From an uncultured Paraprevotella sp. (GTDB lineage: Bacteria > Bacteroidota > Bacteroidia > Bacteroidales > Bacteroidaceae): a stretch of 64,000 nt of DNA. Where the stretch lies: positions 62,001 to 126,000 of the forward strand of contig URDY01000006.1 of assembly GCA_900546665.1 (NCBI GenBank), in the 5' to 3' direction. Of this stretch, positions 1 through 7,608 are shown one piece after another. The notes below the pieces were generated by a model, which saw only the letters and a list, made by a program, of their open reading frames with translations, was not told where the DNA came from and searched no databases. Each line of letters opens with the position of its first letter. Within the stretch, counting starts at the first letter, position 1. A program made the translations under genes and the position numbers.

Positions 1-333
1 GGGGTTGGCGCATTTGACGATTCCCTTCAGTTCTGACGGTAATTTCACTTCTTTCTTTTCTACTACCTCGTAATCTCTGATAATACTGAGTGTTACGTTC
101 GGACTGACTACAGCCAGTTGGTTAAGTTCTTCGTCTGAAAAGAATTTACCGGCAATCTTGATAATACTCTTGTGCCCCATCTTTTTACTTTTCAGATTAT
201 AGCCCACTGTGATGGAGGTCTTCATCTTTTCAAGGTGAAGCAGATTGATGACTTCAAACAGTTTGCTTGAAGGAATATGATCGATAACAGTACCACTTTC
301 GAGAGCGGCAACTAAAAGTTCTTGTCTTTTCAT
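1..333 (-). CDS. pyrI: Aspartate carbamoyltransferase regulatory subunit (partial)
   Basis: Regulatory chain of aspartate transcarbamoylase, which binds nucleotide effectors and bridges catalytic trimers in pyrimidine synthesis. The visible 111 residues run from the start [11 protein letters not shown] through the allosteric domain to KCANP, where the first zinc-binding cysteine of the C-terminal domain appears (about residue 108). The remaining roughly 40 residues with the other three cysteines lie beyond the window edge. It starts 26 bp after the stop of pyrB on the same strand, the usual pyrBI order, so the two are almost certainly co-transcribed. Confidence 0.93.
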   Translation of the reverse strand, partial: MKRQELLVAALESGTVIDHIPSSKLFEVINLLHLEKMKTSITVGYNLKSKKMGHKSIIKIAGKFFSDEELNQLAVVSPNVTLSIIRDYEVVEKKEVKLPSELKGIVKCANP

Positions 334-359
334 GATCTTATGTAAATTAACGCGAAAAC

Positions 360-1307
360 TTATTCGATAATGGTTTTGTCGTTGATGACATCGTCAAGCG
401 TAATGCCTAAAGCATCACAAATCAGCGCCTGACGAGCAAACAAACCGTTATGAGCCTGCTCAAAATAATAGGCGTGTGGATCGTCATCAATACTGTATTC
501 TATTTCATTGACGCGGGGCAATGGATGTAGAATCCGCATATTGTCCTTGGCTTTTTTAAGCATGTCGAGTTTAAGCAGATAAAGATCCTTCACTTTTTCA
601 TATTCCATCAAGTCAGTGAAACGTTCTTTTTGTACGCGTGTCATATAAAGAATGTCCGCATCTGCTATGGTTTCGGCGGTGAAATCTGTGTGTTCTACAA
701 ATTTAATATGATGTTGTATACAGTATTCTTTGTATACGTTTGGCATCTTCAATTCTTCTGGGGCAATAAAATGGAATGTCGGATTGAAATGCCGCATAGC
801 CATAAGAAGAGAATGAACCGTACGTCCGTATTTCAAGTCGCCAACCATATATATCTGCAAGTTGTCCAAAGTACCTTGTGTCTTATAGATAGAATAAATA
901 TCCAGCATGGTCTGTGAAGGATGCTGGTTGGCTCCGTCGCCGGCGTTGATAATGGGCACAGGAGAAACTTCTGATGCATAGCGTGCCGCACCTTCAAGAT
1001 AGTGGCGCATGACAATCAGATCAGCATAGTTGCTGACCATCATGATTGTGTCTTTAAGAGTTTCGCCCTTGGTGGAACTTGTCACTTTGGGATCGGTAAA
1101 ACCGATGACACGTGCTCCCAGCCGGTTGGCTGCTGTTTCAAAACTGAGTCTTGTTCTGGTTGAAGGCTCGAAAAATAAGGTTGCAATTACTTTACCATCC
1201 AGAATTTTACGGTTGGTATGTTTCTCAAACTCCTGAGCCATTCTGATGAGATACATGATTTTCTCTTTAGAATGCTCGGCTATGGTCACCAAACTCCTGT
1301 TTTCCAT
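360..1307 (-). CDS. pyrB: Aspartate carbamoyltransferase catalytic subunit
   Basis: Catalytic chain that condenses carbamoyl phosphate with aspartate, the committed step of pyrimidine synthesis in the cytoplasm. The carbamoyl-phosphate loop [13 protein letters not shown] is near residue 50, followed by the SKGETLKDT loop region (here [11 protein letters not shown]), [10 protein letters not shown], and HPLPRVNEI near the C-terminus, all family hallmarks. Length (315 residues) is normal. I chose the start MENRSLVTI at 1307 because it matches homologues I remember; an in-frame ATG three codons earlier (1316) is possible. First gene of a pyrBI operon on the minus strand, with a promoter-like box at 1349-1356. 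Confidence 0.96.
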   Translation of the reverse strand: MENRSLVTIAEHSKEKIMYLIRMAQEFEKHTNRKILDGKVIATLFFEPSTRTRLSFETAANRLGARVIGFTDPKVTSSTKGETLKDTIMMVSNYADLIVMRHYLEGAARYASEVSPVPIINAGDGANQHPSQTMLDIYSIYKTQGTLDNLQIYMVGDLKYGRTVHSLLMAMRHFNPTFHFIAPEELKMPNVYKEYCIQHHIKFVEHTDFTAETIADADILYMTRVQKERFTDLMEYEKVKDLYLLKLDMLKKAKDNMRILHPLPRVNEIEYSIDDDPHAYYFEQAHNGLFARQALICDALGITLDDVINDKTIIE

Positions 1308-1348
1308 TTTGAACATGATTTTTCAAATAGATAGAACTAAATATGCTT

Positions 1349-1356
1349 CAAAGGTA
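1349..1356 (-). promoter_or_regulatory. Candidate -7 box for pyrBI
   Basis: Read on the minus strand the bases are TACCTTTG, matching the Bacteroidales -7 consensus TAnnTTTG, 42 bp upstream of the pyrB start. No good TTTG element is seen at the usual 19-21 bp further upstream, so this is a half-supported promoter. Confidence 0.4.
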
Positions 1357-1440
1357 ATAAAAAAAACGTAATTCAGATTATGCCGATTGCTTATTTAGAA
1401 ACTTTTTTGTAATTACATCGGCTTTTAAAAACTTTATTTG

Positions 1441-1448
1441 TAAATTTG
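1441..1448 (+). promoter_or_regulatory. Candidate -7 box for the penicillin-binding protein gene
   Basis: TAAATTTG fits TAnnTTTG and lies 51 bp before the start at 1500. The -33 element is not convincing. Confidence 0.4.
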
Positions 1449-1499
1449 CAACCTATTGGCGTAATGACAAAAATATAAATAACTGGATAAAGTAATAGT

Positions 1500-3827
1500 A
1501 TGAGAAAAAAATTTATTATCACGCTGTGGGTAATTTTGTTTCTTTCTTTGAGTGGGATAGCCGGAGCTTTTTATGCAATATGGAAAGGATGGATCGGTTA
1601 TATGCCCAATCTGCAACAATTGGAAAATCCTGTCAATAAATATGCTTCACAGGCCCTCTCTTCTGACGGCAAACTTTTGGGTACCTGGTCGTACAGTAGG
1701 GCTAACCGCATTTTTGTGGACTATGAAAATCTTTCGCCATGGTTGGTCAAGGCGCTTGTGGCTACTGAAGATGTTCGTTTCTATGAGCATTCAGGTATCG
1801 ACTACCGTGCATTGGCACGTGCTATTGTCAAACGGGTGATAATGGGACAGGAAAATGCAGGAGGTGGAAGTACTATTACACAGCAGTTGGCCAAACAACT
1901 TTATTCTGACGTGGCACAAAGCACAATGGAACGTGCATTGCAGAAACCGATAGAATGGGTTATTGCTGTCAGACTGGAACGATATTATACAAAGGAGGAA
2001 ATCATCACTATGTATCTGAACTATTTTGATTTTCTTCATAATGCCGTAGGCATAAAAACAGCAGCAAAAACTTATTTTAATAAGGATCCTAATAATCTGT
2101 CCGTGTGCGAGGCGGCTACGTTGATCGGGATGTGCAAAAATCCGTCTTATTTTAATCCGGTTCGCAAACCCGAACGTTGTCGTGACAGGCGTAATGTCGT
2201 GTTGGATCAGATGGTCAAAGCCGGTTACCTGACTGAAGCGGAAGCCAGAACATATAAAGATGAACCATTGAAATTGCGTTTCCACAGGGTGGACCATAAG
2301 GAGGGCATTGCTACGTATTTCAGAGAGCGTTTGCGTACTATGCTGATGGCTAAAAAACCGAACCGTTCCAATTATGCTTCATGGCAGGGACAGAAGTTTT
2401 ATGAAGATTCCCTGGCATGGGAAACGGATCCGCTTTATGGATGGTGTAACAAGAATAAAAAGAAGGATGGTACACCTTATAATCTATATACAGACGGACT
2501 CAAAATCTATACCACGATAGATTCGCGTATGCAAAAATATGCAGAAGACGCGGTGTTGAAACATGTGGCTGGATATCTTCAGCCTATTTTCGATAAGGAA
2601 AAGCGTAATCAGCCGACAAGACCGTTTTCAAATCAGTTGACTCAGAAAGAAGTCAATGAAATTATGGAACGGTCCATGCGCCAGAGTGAGCGCTATATTA
2701 TGATGAAGAAATACGGAGCAACGGAAAGTGAAATCAAAAAAGCATTTTCAACACCGTGTGAGATGACAGTCTTTTCTTATCATGGCGAGGTGGATACTAT
2801 CATGTCACCAATGGATTCAATAAGATATTACAAGGGTTTCCTGCGTGCCGGATTTATGTGTATGGAGGCCAAGACAGGTTTTGTGAAGGCTTATGTTGGT
2901 GGACCTGATTACCGCTATTTCCAATATGACATGGCCGGAGTCGGACGTCGGCAGGTGGGGTCAACAATCAAACCGTTCCTTTATACCTTGGCCATGGAAA
3001 ACGGGATGTCGCCTTGTGATCTGGCTCCTAATGTGCAGCAGACTTACATTGTGGCAGGGAAACCATGGACGCCACGTAACGGCAGTCGCTCCCGCTACGG
3101 TGAGATGGTTACACTTAAATGGGGATTGGCACAATCCAATAACTGGATTTCTGCTTATCTGATGAGCCGTCTCAGTCCGGCGGCCCTCGTTCGACTGATT
3201 CATGAGTTTGGGGTATTAAACCGTGATATTCATCCGTCAATGTCTTTGTGCTTGGGTCCTTGTGAGATTTCTGTTTCCGAAATGGTCAGTGCTTATACCG
3301 TATTTGCCAATAACGGTATCCGAACCGCTCCATTACTAGTGACTCGGATTGAAGATAATGAAGGTAATGTCGTGGCGGAATTCCAACCCAAAATGAATGA
3401 GGTTATCAGTGAAGAGAGTGCATATAAGATGATAATCATGCTTCAGGGTGTGATGAATGGAGGTACGGGTAGCAGAATGCGTTTCCGTTATAATGTCAAT
3501 GCCGATATGGGTGGTAAAACAGGTACTACTAACCGAAATTCAGACGGATGGTTTATGGCTTTCACTCCATCTTTGGTTACAGGCTGCTGGGTCGGTGGAG
3601 AAGACCGCGATATTCATTTCAATAGCATGACGTATGGACAAGGTGCGTCTGCAGCTTTGCCGATCAGTGCCTATTTCTTCCAGTCTGTATTCAAAGATGC
3701 CCGTTTGGGATATTCCGAATCAGAGAAATTTGAGCTGCCGGCAGATTTTGATCCTTGTGAAACAATTTCTTATGATGAAACTTCTGCTGAAGAAGAAGTC
3801 AGCGGCATAGACGAGATCTTTAATTAA
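1500..3827 (+). CDS. Class A penicillin-binding protein (transglycosylase/transpeptidase)
   Basis: Bifunctional peptidoglycan synthase of the PBP1 type: it polymerises glycan strands and cross-links their stem peptides at the outer face of the inner membrane. An N-terminal membrane anchor (about residues 5-27) is followed by a GT51 domain with catalytic EDVRFYEHSGID (about residue 90) and GGGSTITQQLAK. The transpeptidase domain shows the nucleophile motif STIK (about 487), SNN, and KTGTTN (about 673). Length (775 residues) fits the family. It stands alone, ending in a hairpin at 3861-3906 shared with the convergent folK-like gene. Which paralogue (mrcA or other) cannot be decided from sequence alone. 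Confidence 0.93.
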   Translation: MRKKFIITLWVILFLSLSGIAGAFYAIWKGWIGYMPNLQQLENPVNKYASQALSSDGKLLGTWSYSRANRIFVDYENLSPWLVKALVATEDVRFYEHSGIDYRALARAIVKRVIMGQENAGGGSTITQQLAKQLYSDVAQSTMERALQKPIEWVIAVRLERYYTKEEIITMYLNYFDFLHNAVGIKTAAKTYFNKDPNNLSVCEAATLIGMCKNPSYFNPVRKPERCRDRRNVVLDQMVKAGYLTEAEARTYKDEPLKLRFHRVDHKEGIATYFRERLRTMLMAKKPNRSNYASWQGQKFYEDSLAWETDPLYGWCNKNKKKDGTPYNLYTDGLKIYTTIDSRMQKYAEDAVLKHVAGYLQPIFDKEKRNQPTRPFSNQLTQKEVNEIMERSMRQSERYIMMKKYGATESEIKKAFSTPCEMTVFSYHGEVDTIMSPMDSIRYYKGFLRAGFMCMEAKTGFVKAYVGGPDYRYFQYDMAGVGRRQVGSTIKPFLYTLAMENGMSPCDLAPNVQQTYIVAGKPWTPRNGSRSRYGEMVTLKWGLAQSNNWISAYLMSRLSPAALVRLIHEFGVLNRDIHPSMSLCLGPCEISVSEMVSAYTVFANNGIRTAPLLVTRIEDNEGNVVAEFQPKMNEVISEESAYKMIIMLQGVMNGGTGSRMRFRYNVNADMGGKTGTTNRNSDGWFMAFTPSLVTGCWVGGEDRDIHFNSMTYGQGASAALPISAYFFQSVFKDARLGYSESEKFELPADFDPCETISYDETSAEEEVSGIDEIFN

Positions 3828-3860
3828 GACGGACGTTAACTGATTGATAAAGAATAAGCA

Positions 3861-3906
3861 AAAAGAGCTTTATCCTTACCTGAGAAGTGTGGGGTAAAGC
3901 TCTTTT
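3861..3906. terminator. Hairpin between convergent genes
   Basis: A 12-bp perfect inverted repeat (AAAAGAGCTTTA and TAAAGCTCTTTT) with a 22-base loop. It lies 33 bp after the penicillin-binding protein stop and runs into the last codons of the convergent folK-like gene, so it can serve as a terminator for the plus-strand gene. Confidence 0.65.
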
Positions 3907-4262
3907 ATTCCTTCTTGTATATAGAATCTGTTCAGGTCGTCAGGCTTCTTGATGATGTGATTGAATACAAGTAAGTCCAGATCGATAATGACGATGCCCA
4001 GACTCTTGTCTTCGGGCTTGCGTCCCATTTGCTTTTCAATGTCTTTAAGTATACAGGTGACAGATTCTTCTTTCTGATCTGTATGGAATATGGCTGTTTG
4101 ATTGTAAAAGCAGTTTGGTGAGCAGAAATCAATAGGCTGAGTTTTCAGTATCTTGCTGAAACGGATATCCGGGAATTTTTCTATGAGTAACCTTTGAGCT
4201 TCAATCAGGTATTGAAGTGTCTTCCGGTTGCTGCCTAATGCGACAAAACAAATGTTTTCCAT
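3876..4262 (-). CDS. FolK-like pyrophosphokinase, short and divergent
   Basis: Resembles 6-hydroxymethyl-7,8-dihydropterin pyrophosphokinase of folate synthesis. Support: the opening FVALGSNRKT, the FYNQTA segment, IEKQMGR, and the magnesium-binding IDLDLL pair of aspartates near residue 100. Oddities: it is 128 residues against about 160 for typical FolK; the arginine that normally precedes IDLD in the PRTIDLD motif is absent (sequence reads GIVIIDLD), and the C-terminal catalytic HP/RxF stretch is missing. It may be a diverged paralogue with altered or lost activity, with the true FolK elsewhere. It is single, between two plus-strand genes. Confidence 0.7.
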   Translation of the reverse strand: MENICFVALGSNRKTLQYLIEAQRLLIEKFPDIRFSKILKTQPIDFCSPNCFYNQTAIFHTDQKEESVTCILKDIEKQMGRKPEDKSLGIVIIDLDLLVFNHIIKKPDDLNRFYIQEGIKELYPTLLR

Positions 4263-4315
4263 GTTTTTTGATTACAAAATAAATCTTTTTATGGTCGTCA
4301 ACAAAATCTTTTTTG

Positions 4316-4323
4316 TATTTTTG
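4316..4323 (+). promoter_or_regulatory. Candidate -7 box for kdsB
   Basis: TATTTTTG fits TAnnTTTG 26 bp before the kdsB start. The upstream -33 element is weak. Confidence 0.4.
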
Positions 4324-4349
4324 TATGGTGTAATCATTAAATATTAGAA

Positions 4350-5108
4350 ATGAAATTTGTAGGAATCATTCCGGCGCGATATGCATCAACACGTTTTCCG
4401 GCCAAACCATTGGCTATATTAGGTGGAAAACCGGTTATTCAGAGAGTTTATGAGCAAGTTGCCAATGTATTGGATGAGGCCGTAGTTGCCACAGATGACG
4501 AGCGGATATTTCAGACGGTAGAAAATTTTGGCGGTAAGGCTGTAATGACTAGCGTACATCATAAAAGCGGTACTGACAGATGTTATGAGGCTTATACACA
4601 TTTGAAGGAAACTTATGATGTGATAATCAACGTTCAGGGAGATGAACCTTTTATTCAAGCTTCACAGTTGGAAACCGTCAAGGCTTGTTTTGATGATCCG
4701 CAAACAGAAATTGCGACTCTGGTTAAACCGTTTACACCAGAAGACGGATGGTCTGCACTTGAAAACGTCAATTCTCCGAAAGTTGTGGTCAATAACCAGA
4801 TGCAGGCCTTGTATTTCAGCAGATCTATTATTCCATATCAACGTAATAAGGATAAAGAGGAATGGTTGGCCGGGCATACGTATTATAAACATATAGGTTT
4901 ATATGCCTATAAAACTGAAGTCCTGAAGGAGATTACTTCATTGCCTCAGAGTGATCTTGAAATCGCTGAGTCATTGGAACAATTGCGTTGGCTTCAGAAC
5001 GGGTATACCATAAAGGTTGGAATCAGTCAAATTGAAACAATAGGTATTGATACACCGGAAGACCTGGCTCGTGCAGAAGCTTTTTTGAACAATTTAAATT
5101 CTAAGTAG
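4350..5108 (+). CDS. kdsB: CMP-KDO synthetase (3-deoxy-manno-octulosonate cytidylyltransferase)
   Basis: Activates KDO with CTP for attachment to lipid A in the cytoplasm. The N-terminal nucleotide-binding motif IPARYASTRFPAKPL, the NVQGDEPFI metal-site motif and the closing GIDTPEDLARAEAFL are diagnostic. Its 252 residues match the family. A box TATTTTTG at 4316-4323 lies 26 bp before the start. The next gene follows after 21 bp on the same strand, so it probably heads a transcript with the MORN and inositol-phosphatase genes. Confidence 0.96.
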   Translation: MKFVGIIPARYASTRFPAKPLAILGGKPVIQRVYEQVANVLDEAVVATDDERIFQTVENFGGKAVMTSVHHKSGTDRCYEAYTHLKETYDVIINVQGDEPFIQASQLETVKACFDDPQTEIATLVKPFTPEDGWSALENVNSPKVVVNNQMQALYFSRSIIPYQRNKDKEEWLAGHTYYKHIGLYAYKTEVLKEITSLPQSDLEIAESLEQLRWLQNGYTIKVGISQIETIGIDTPEDLARAEAFLNNLNSK

Positions 5109-5129
5109 ATTAATTACAAATAGATAGAA

Positions 5130-6254
5130 ATGCTGAAAAATAAATCTATTAGTCTTATTGCTTTGTTGATAACCATTTCCTTGCAGATGATGTCGCAGGA
5201 AATCAAAATAGGTCATTATAAATTTAAGGATGGCGGCGAATACCAAGGTGAACTCTTCAAAGGTAAACCGTATGGTAGGGGAAAGACCGTTTTTGAGAAC
5301 GGTGATGTTTATGAGGGCGAATATGTTAAGGGTAAGCGTCAAGGGTATGGCGTGTACACTTTCCTGGATGGTGAGAAGTATGAAGGCGAATGGTTTCAGG
5401 ATCAGCAACACGGACATGGTATTTATTATTTTATGAATAATAATAAATATGACGGACTGTGGTTCAGGGATTATCAACAAGGTGAAGGTACCATGTATTT
5501 TTATAACGGTGATGTCTATAAGGGAAATTGGCACGAAGATAAGCGTGATGGATATGGTGAATATTTTTATGCTAATGGTGCTTATTATAAAGGACAGTGG
5601 AAAGATGATCAGAAAAGCGGAAAGGGTATATTTGACTGGCATGACGGATCGGTTTATGAAGGTATGTGGGAAGGGAACCAGAGGAATGGAAAGGGAACTT
5701 TCTATTATGCAGATGGTGACCAGTATACTGGAGAATGGGTAGACGATATTCAGCACGGTAAAGGTATTTATAAGTTTCACAACGGTGATGTTTACGAGGG
5801 GGATTATGTACAGGGTGAACGTACAGGTGAGGGCGTTTTTACTTTTGCCAACGGAAATAAATATGTAGGTCACTTCAAAAATGGAGAACAGAACGGACAG
5901 GGAAAGTTTACGTGGAACAATGGGGCTTCATATACCGGCAATTGGAAGTCCAATAAACGCGATGGATATGGCACGTATGTCTGGAGTAATGGTGATGTCT
6001 ATGAAGGACAGTGGAAAAATGGCCAGATGAACGGAGAAGGAATTTTGCGAATGATTGACGGCACCAAGTTTAAAGGTACTTTCAGAAATGGTGAAAAAAA
6101 TGGTTTTGGCATTATGGAAGACAAGGAAGGTGTTCGGTTTGAAGGCTATTTTGAAAATAATGAACGTCATGGCGAATTTGTCCTCAAGGATAAGAACGGA
6201 CATATAACCCAAAAAGGTACATATAATCATGGTGTAATAGAAAATAAAGAATAA
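5130..6254 (+). CDS. Exported MORN-repeat protein
   Basis: A 374-residue protein with a signal peptide (cleavage probably after about residue 20) followed by 14 consecutive 23-residue MORN repeats, roughly residues 34-355, each close to YxGxWxxxxxxGxGxYxxxxG. MORN repeats form long beta-hairpin stacks that act as scaffolds or lipid contacts; the partner here is unknown. It lies between kdsB and an inositol-phosphatase-like gene with gaps of 21 and 6 bp, so it is likely co-expressed with envelope functions. No other domain is seen, so it is probably purely structural. The DNA itself is a degenerate 69-bp tandem repeat. Confidence 0.88.
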   Translation: MLKNKSISLIALLITISLQMMSQEIKIGHYKFKDGGEYQGELFKGKPYGRGKTVFENGDVYEGEYVKGKRQGYGVYTFLDGEKYEGEWFQDQQHGHGIYYFMNNNKYDGLWFRDYQQGEGTMYFYNGDVYKGNWHEDKRDGYGEYFYANGAYYKGQWKDDQKSGKGIFDWHDGSVYEGMWEGNQRNGKGTFYYADGDQYTGEWVDDIQHGKGIYKFHNGDVYEGDYVQGERTGEGVFTFANGNKYVGHFKNGEQNGQGKFTWNNGASYTGNWKSNKRDGYGTYVWSNGDVYEGQWKNGQMNGEGILRMIDGTKFKGTFRNGEKNGFGIMEDKEGVRFEGYFENNERHGEFVLKDKNGHITQKGTYNHGVIENKE

Positions 6255-6260
6255 AAACTT

Positions 6261-7064
6261 ATGGAACTGGACAAACTGACAGAAGAAGTCAAGAAACTGG
6301 CTTTGGAAGCCGGCGCTTATATTAGAGCAGAGAGAGAGGCTTTTTCGGCTGACAAGATTGAACAAAAGGGAAGTCATGACTATGTTTCCTATGTAGACAA
6401 GACTTCAGAACGCAGAATCGTTGAAAGACTCAGACAGTTATGTCCGGAGGCCGGTTTTATTACGGAAGAGGCTGGAAGAGATTATGACGGTCAACCTTAT
6501 TGCTGGGTTGTAGATCCGCTTGATGGTACCACGAATTTTATTCACGATAATGCACCATACTGTGTCAGTATAGCTTTACGGGATCATAAGGAAATTCTTA
6601 TCGGAGTTGTCTATGAATGCGTGCGTGATGAACTTTTCTGGGCGTATAAGGGTAGCAAGGCTTTTCTTAATGGAAAAGAAATACACGTGAGTCCACAATC
6701 CAGCATGGATCAGTCTTTCATCGAGTTGGGTCTACCTTATCGTGCAGATGCTTTCGGCTCTTTTATTACAAAAGTGATCGGTACGCTTTATGGATCAGTC
6801 GGGGGCTTACGTATTATAGGCGCTGCAGCATGTGAACTTTGTTACATTGCAGCCGGTAGATTTGAAGCCCGCATAGAGGGCCTTTTAGGGCCATGGGATA
6901 TTGCAGCCGGTTCACTGATATTGAAACAGGCCGGTGGAAAACTGACTGATTTCAGCGGATCTCCCGATTGTTTGGATGCCCGTGAAGTGCTGGCTTCAAA
7001 CGGTAAGATTCATGACCAGTTGGTCACCCTTTTACAGTCAGAGAAAAATCTGATTAAATTATAG
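6261..7064 (+). CDS. Inositol monophosphatase family protein
   Basis: Magnesium-dependent phosphatase of the SuhB/CysQ fold. Metal ligands are visible in ITEEAG (about residue 70), DPLDGTTNF (about 89) and GPWDIAAG (about 212). Length (267 residues) is normal. Substrate within the family (inositol phosphate, 3'-phosphoadenosine 5'-phosphate, or another sugar phosphate) cannot be told from motifs. It begins 6 bp after the MORN gene, so the two are translationally close and in one operon with kdsB. Confidence 0.88.
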   Translation: MELDKLTEEVKKLALEAGAYIRAEREAFSADKIEQKGSHDYVSYVDKTSERRIVERLRQLCPEAGFITEEAGRDYDGQPYCWVVDPLDGTTNFIHDNAPYCVSIALRDHKEILIGVVYECVRDELFWAYKGSKAFLNGKEIHVSPQSSMDQSFIELGLPYRADAFGSFITKVIGTLYGSVGGLRIIGAAACELCYIAAGRFEARIEGLLGPWDIAAGSLILKQAGGKLTDFSGSPDCLDAREVLASNGKIHDQLVTLLQSEKNLIKL

Positions 7065-7085
7065 TGTTATATTCAAAGATTTCAA

Positions 7086-7093
7086 TATCTTTG
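7086..7093 (+). promoter_or_regulatory. Candidate -7 box for the YhcH-family gene
   Basis: TATCTTTG, a full match to TAnnTTTG, lies 32 bp before the start at 7125 in a 60-bp gap, suggesting the next genes have their own promoter. No clear TTTG at -33. Confidence 0.45.
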
Positions 7094-7124
7094 TAAAAGT
7101 TTAATTTATAAAAACATCCTCACT

Positions 7125-7589
7125 ATGATTGTTGATAGTTTGGCACATCTTAAAGATTATCTGGTTTTGCATTCTGATATGGAAGCTGTATGGAAGTTCT
7201 TGTCCTCAGATAATGTTGATTTGGAAAACTTACCAGACGGTAAGATGTTTTTGGATGGAACCGACGTGTCGCTCAATGTGCAGACCATTACGTCCAAAAA
7301 TGAATCGGAAGCCCGTTTGGAATCGCACCGTAAGATGATAGATATTCAGATCCCTTTGACCGGAGATGAAAAAATAGGGTATGCTCCTGTTGCCGTACTC
7401 GGTCAAGCTCCTTATGATGAAGATAAGGATATCACATTCTATACGGAAAGTGCTGATGGCTTTGTAACGATAAGAAAAGGTATGTTTGCTTTATTCTTTC
7501 CTCAAGACGCACATGCTCCCGGAGTTACATCAACCGGATTGAAAAAGATGGTGATCAAACTTCCTGTAACTAATATGAAAAAACTTTGA
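7125..7589 (+). CDS. YhcH/YjgK/YiaL family protein
   Basis: A 154-residue cupin-fold protein of the family that includes the beta subunit of evolved beta-galactosidase and YhcH. Typical features are SHRKMIDIQIPLTG in the middle, the FFPQDAHAPG metal-site motif and the C-terminal KMVIKLPV. Members are linked to sugar catabolism, in some cases sialic acid metabolism, but the activity of this copy is not established. It is followed 19 bp later by glgB on the same strand. Confidence 0.9.
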   Translation: MIVDSLAHLKDYLVLHSDMEAVWKFLSSDNVDLENLPDGKMFLDGTDVSLNVQTITSKNESEARLESHRKMIDIQIPLTGDEKIGYAPVAVLGQAPYDEDKDITFYTESADGFVTIRKGMFALFFPQDAHAPGVTSTGLKKMVIKLPVTNMKKL

Positions 7590-7608
7590 ATCTAAAATCT
7601 ATAAACTT

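Noticed and set aside
5094..5873. Long minus-strand ORF (259 codons) opposite the MORN gene
   Set aside because: It is the antisense of a regular tandem repeat and its hydrophobic repeats mirror the MORN codons; the plus frame has a clear protein family.
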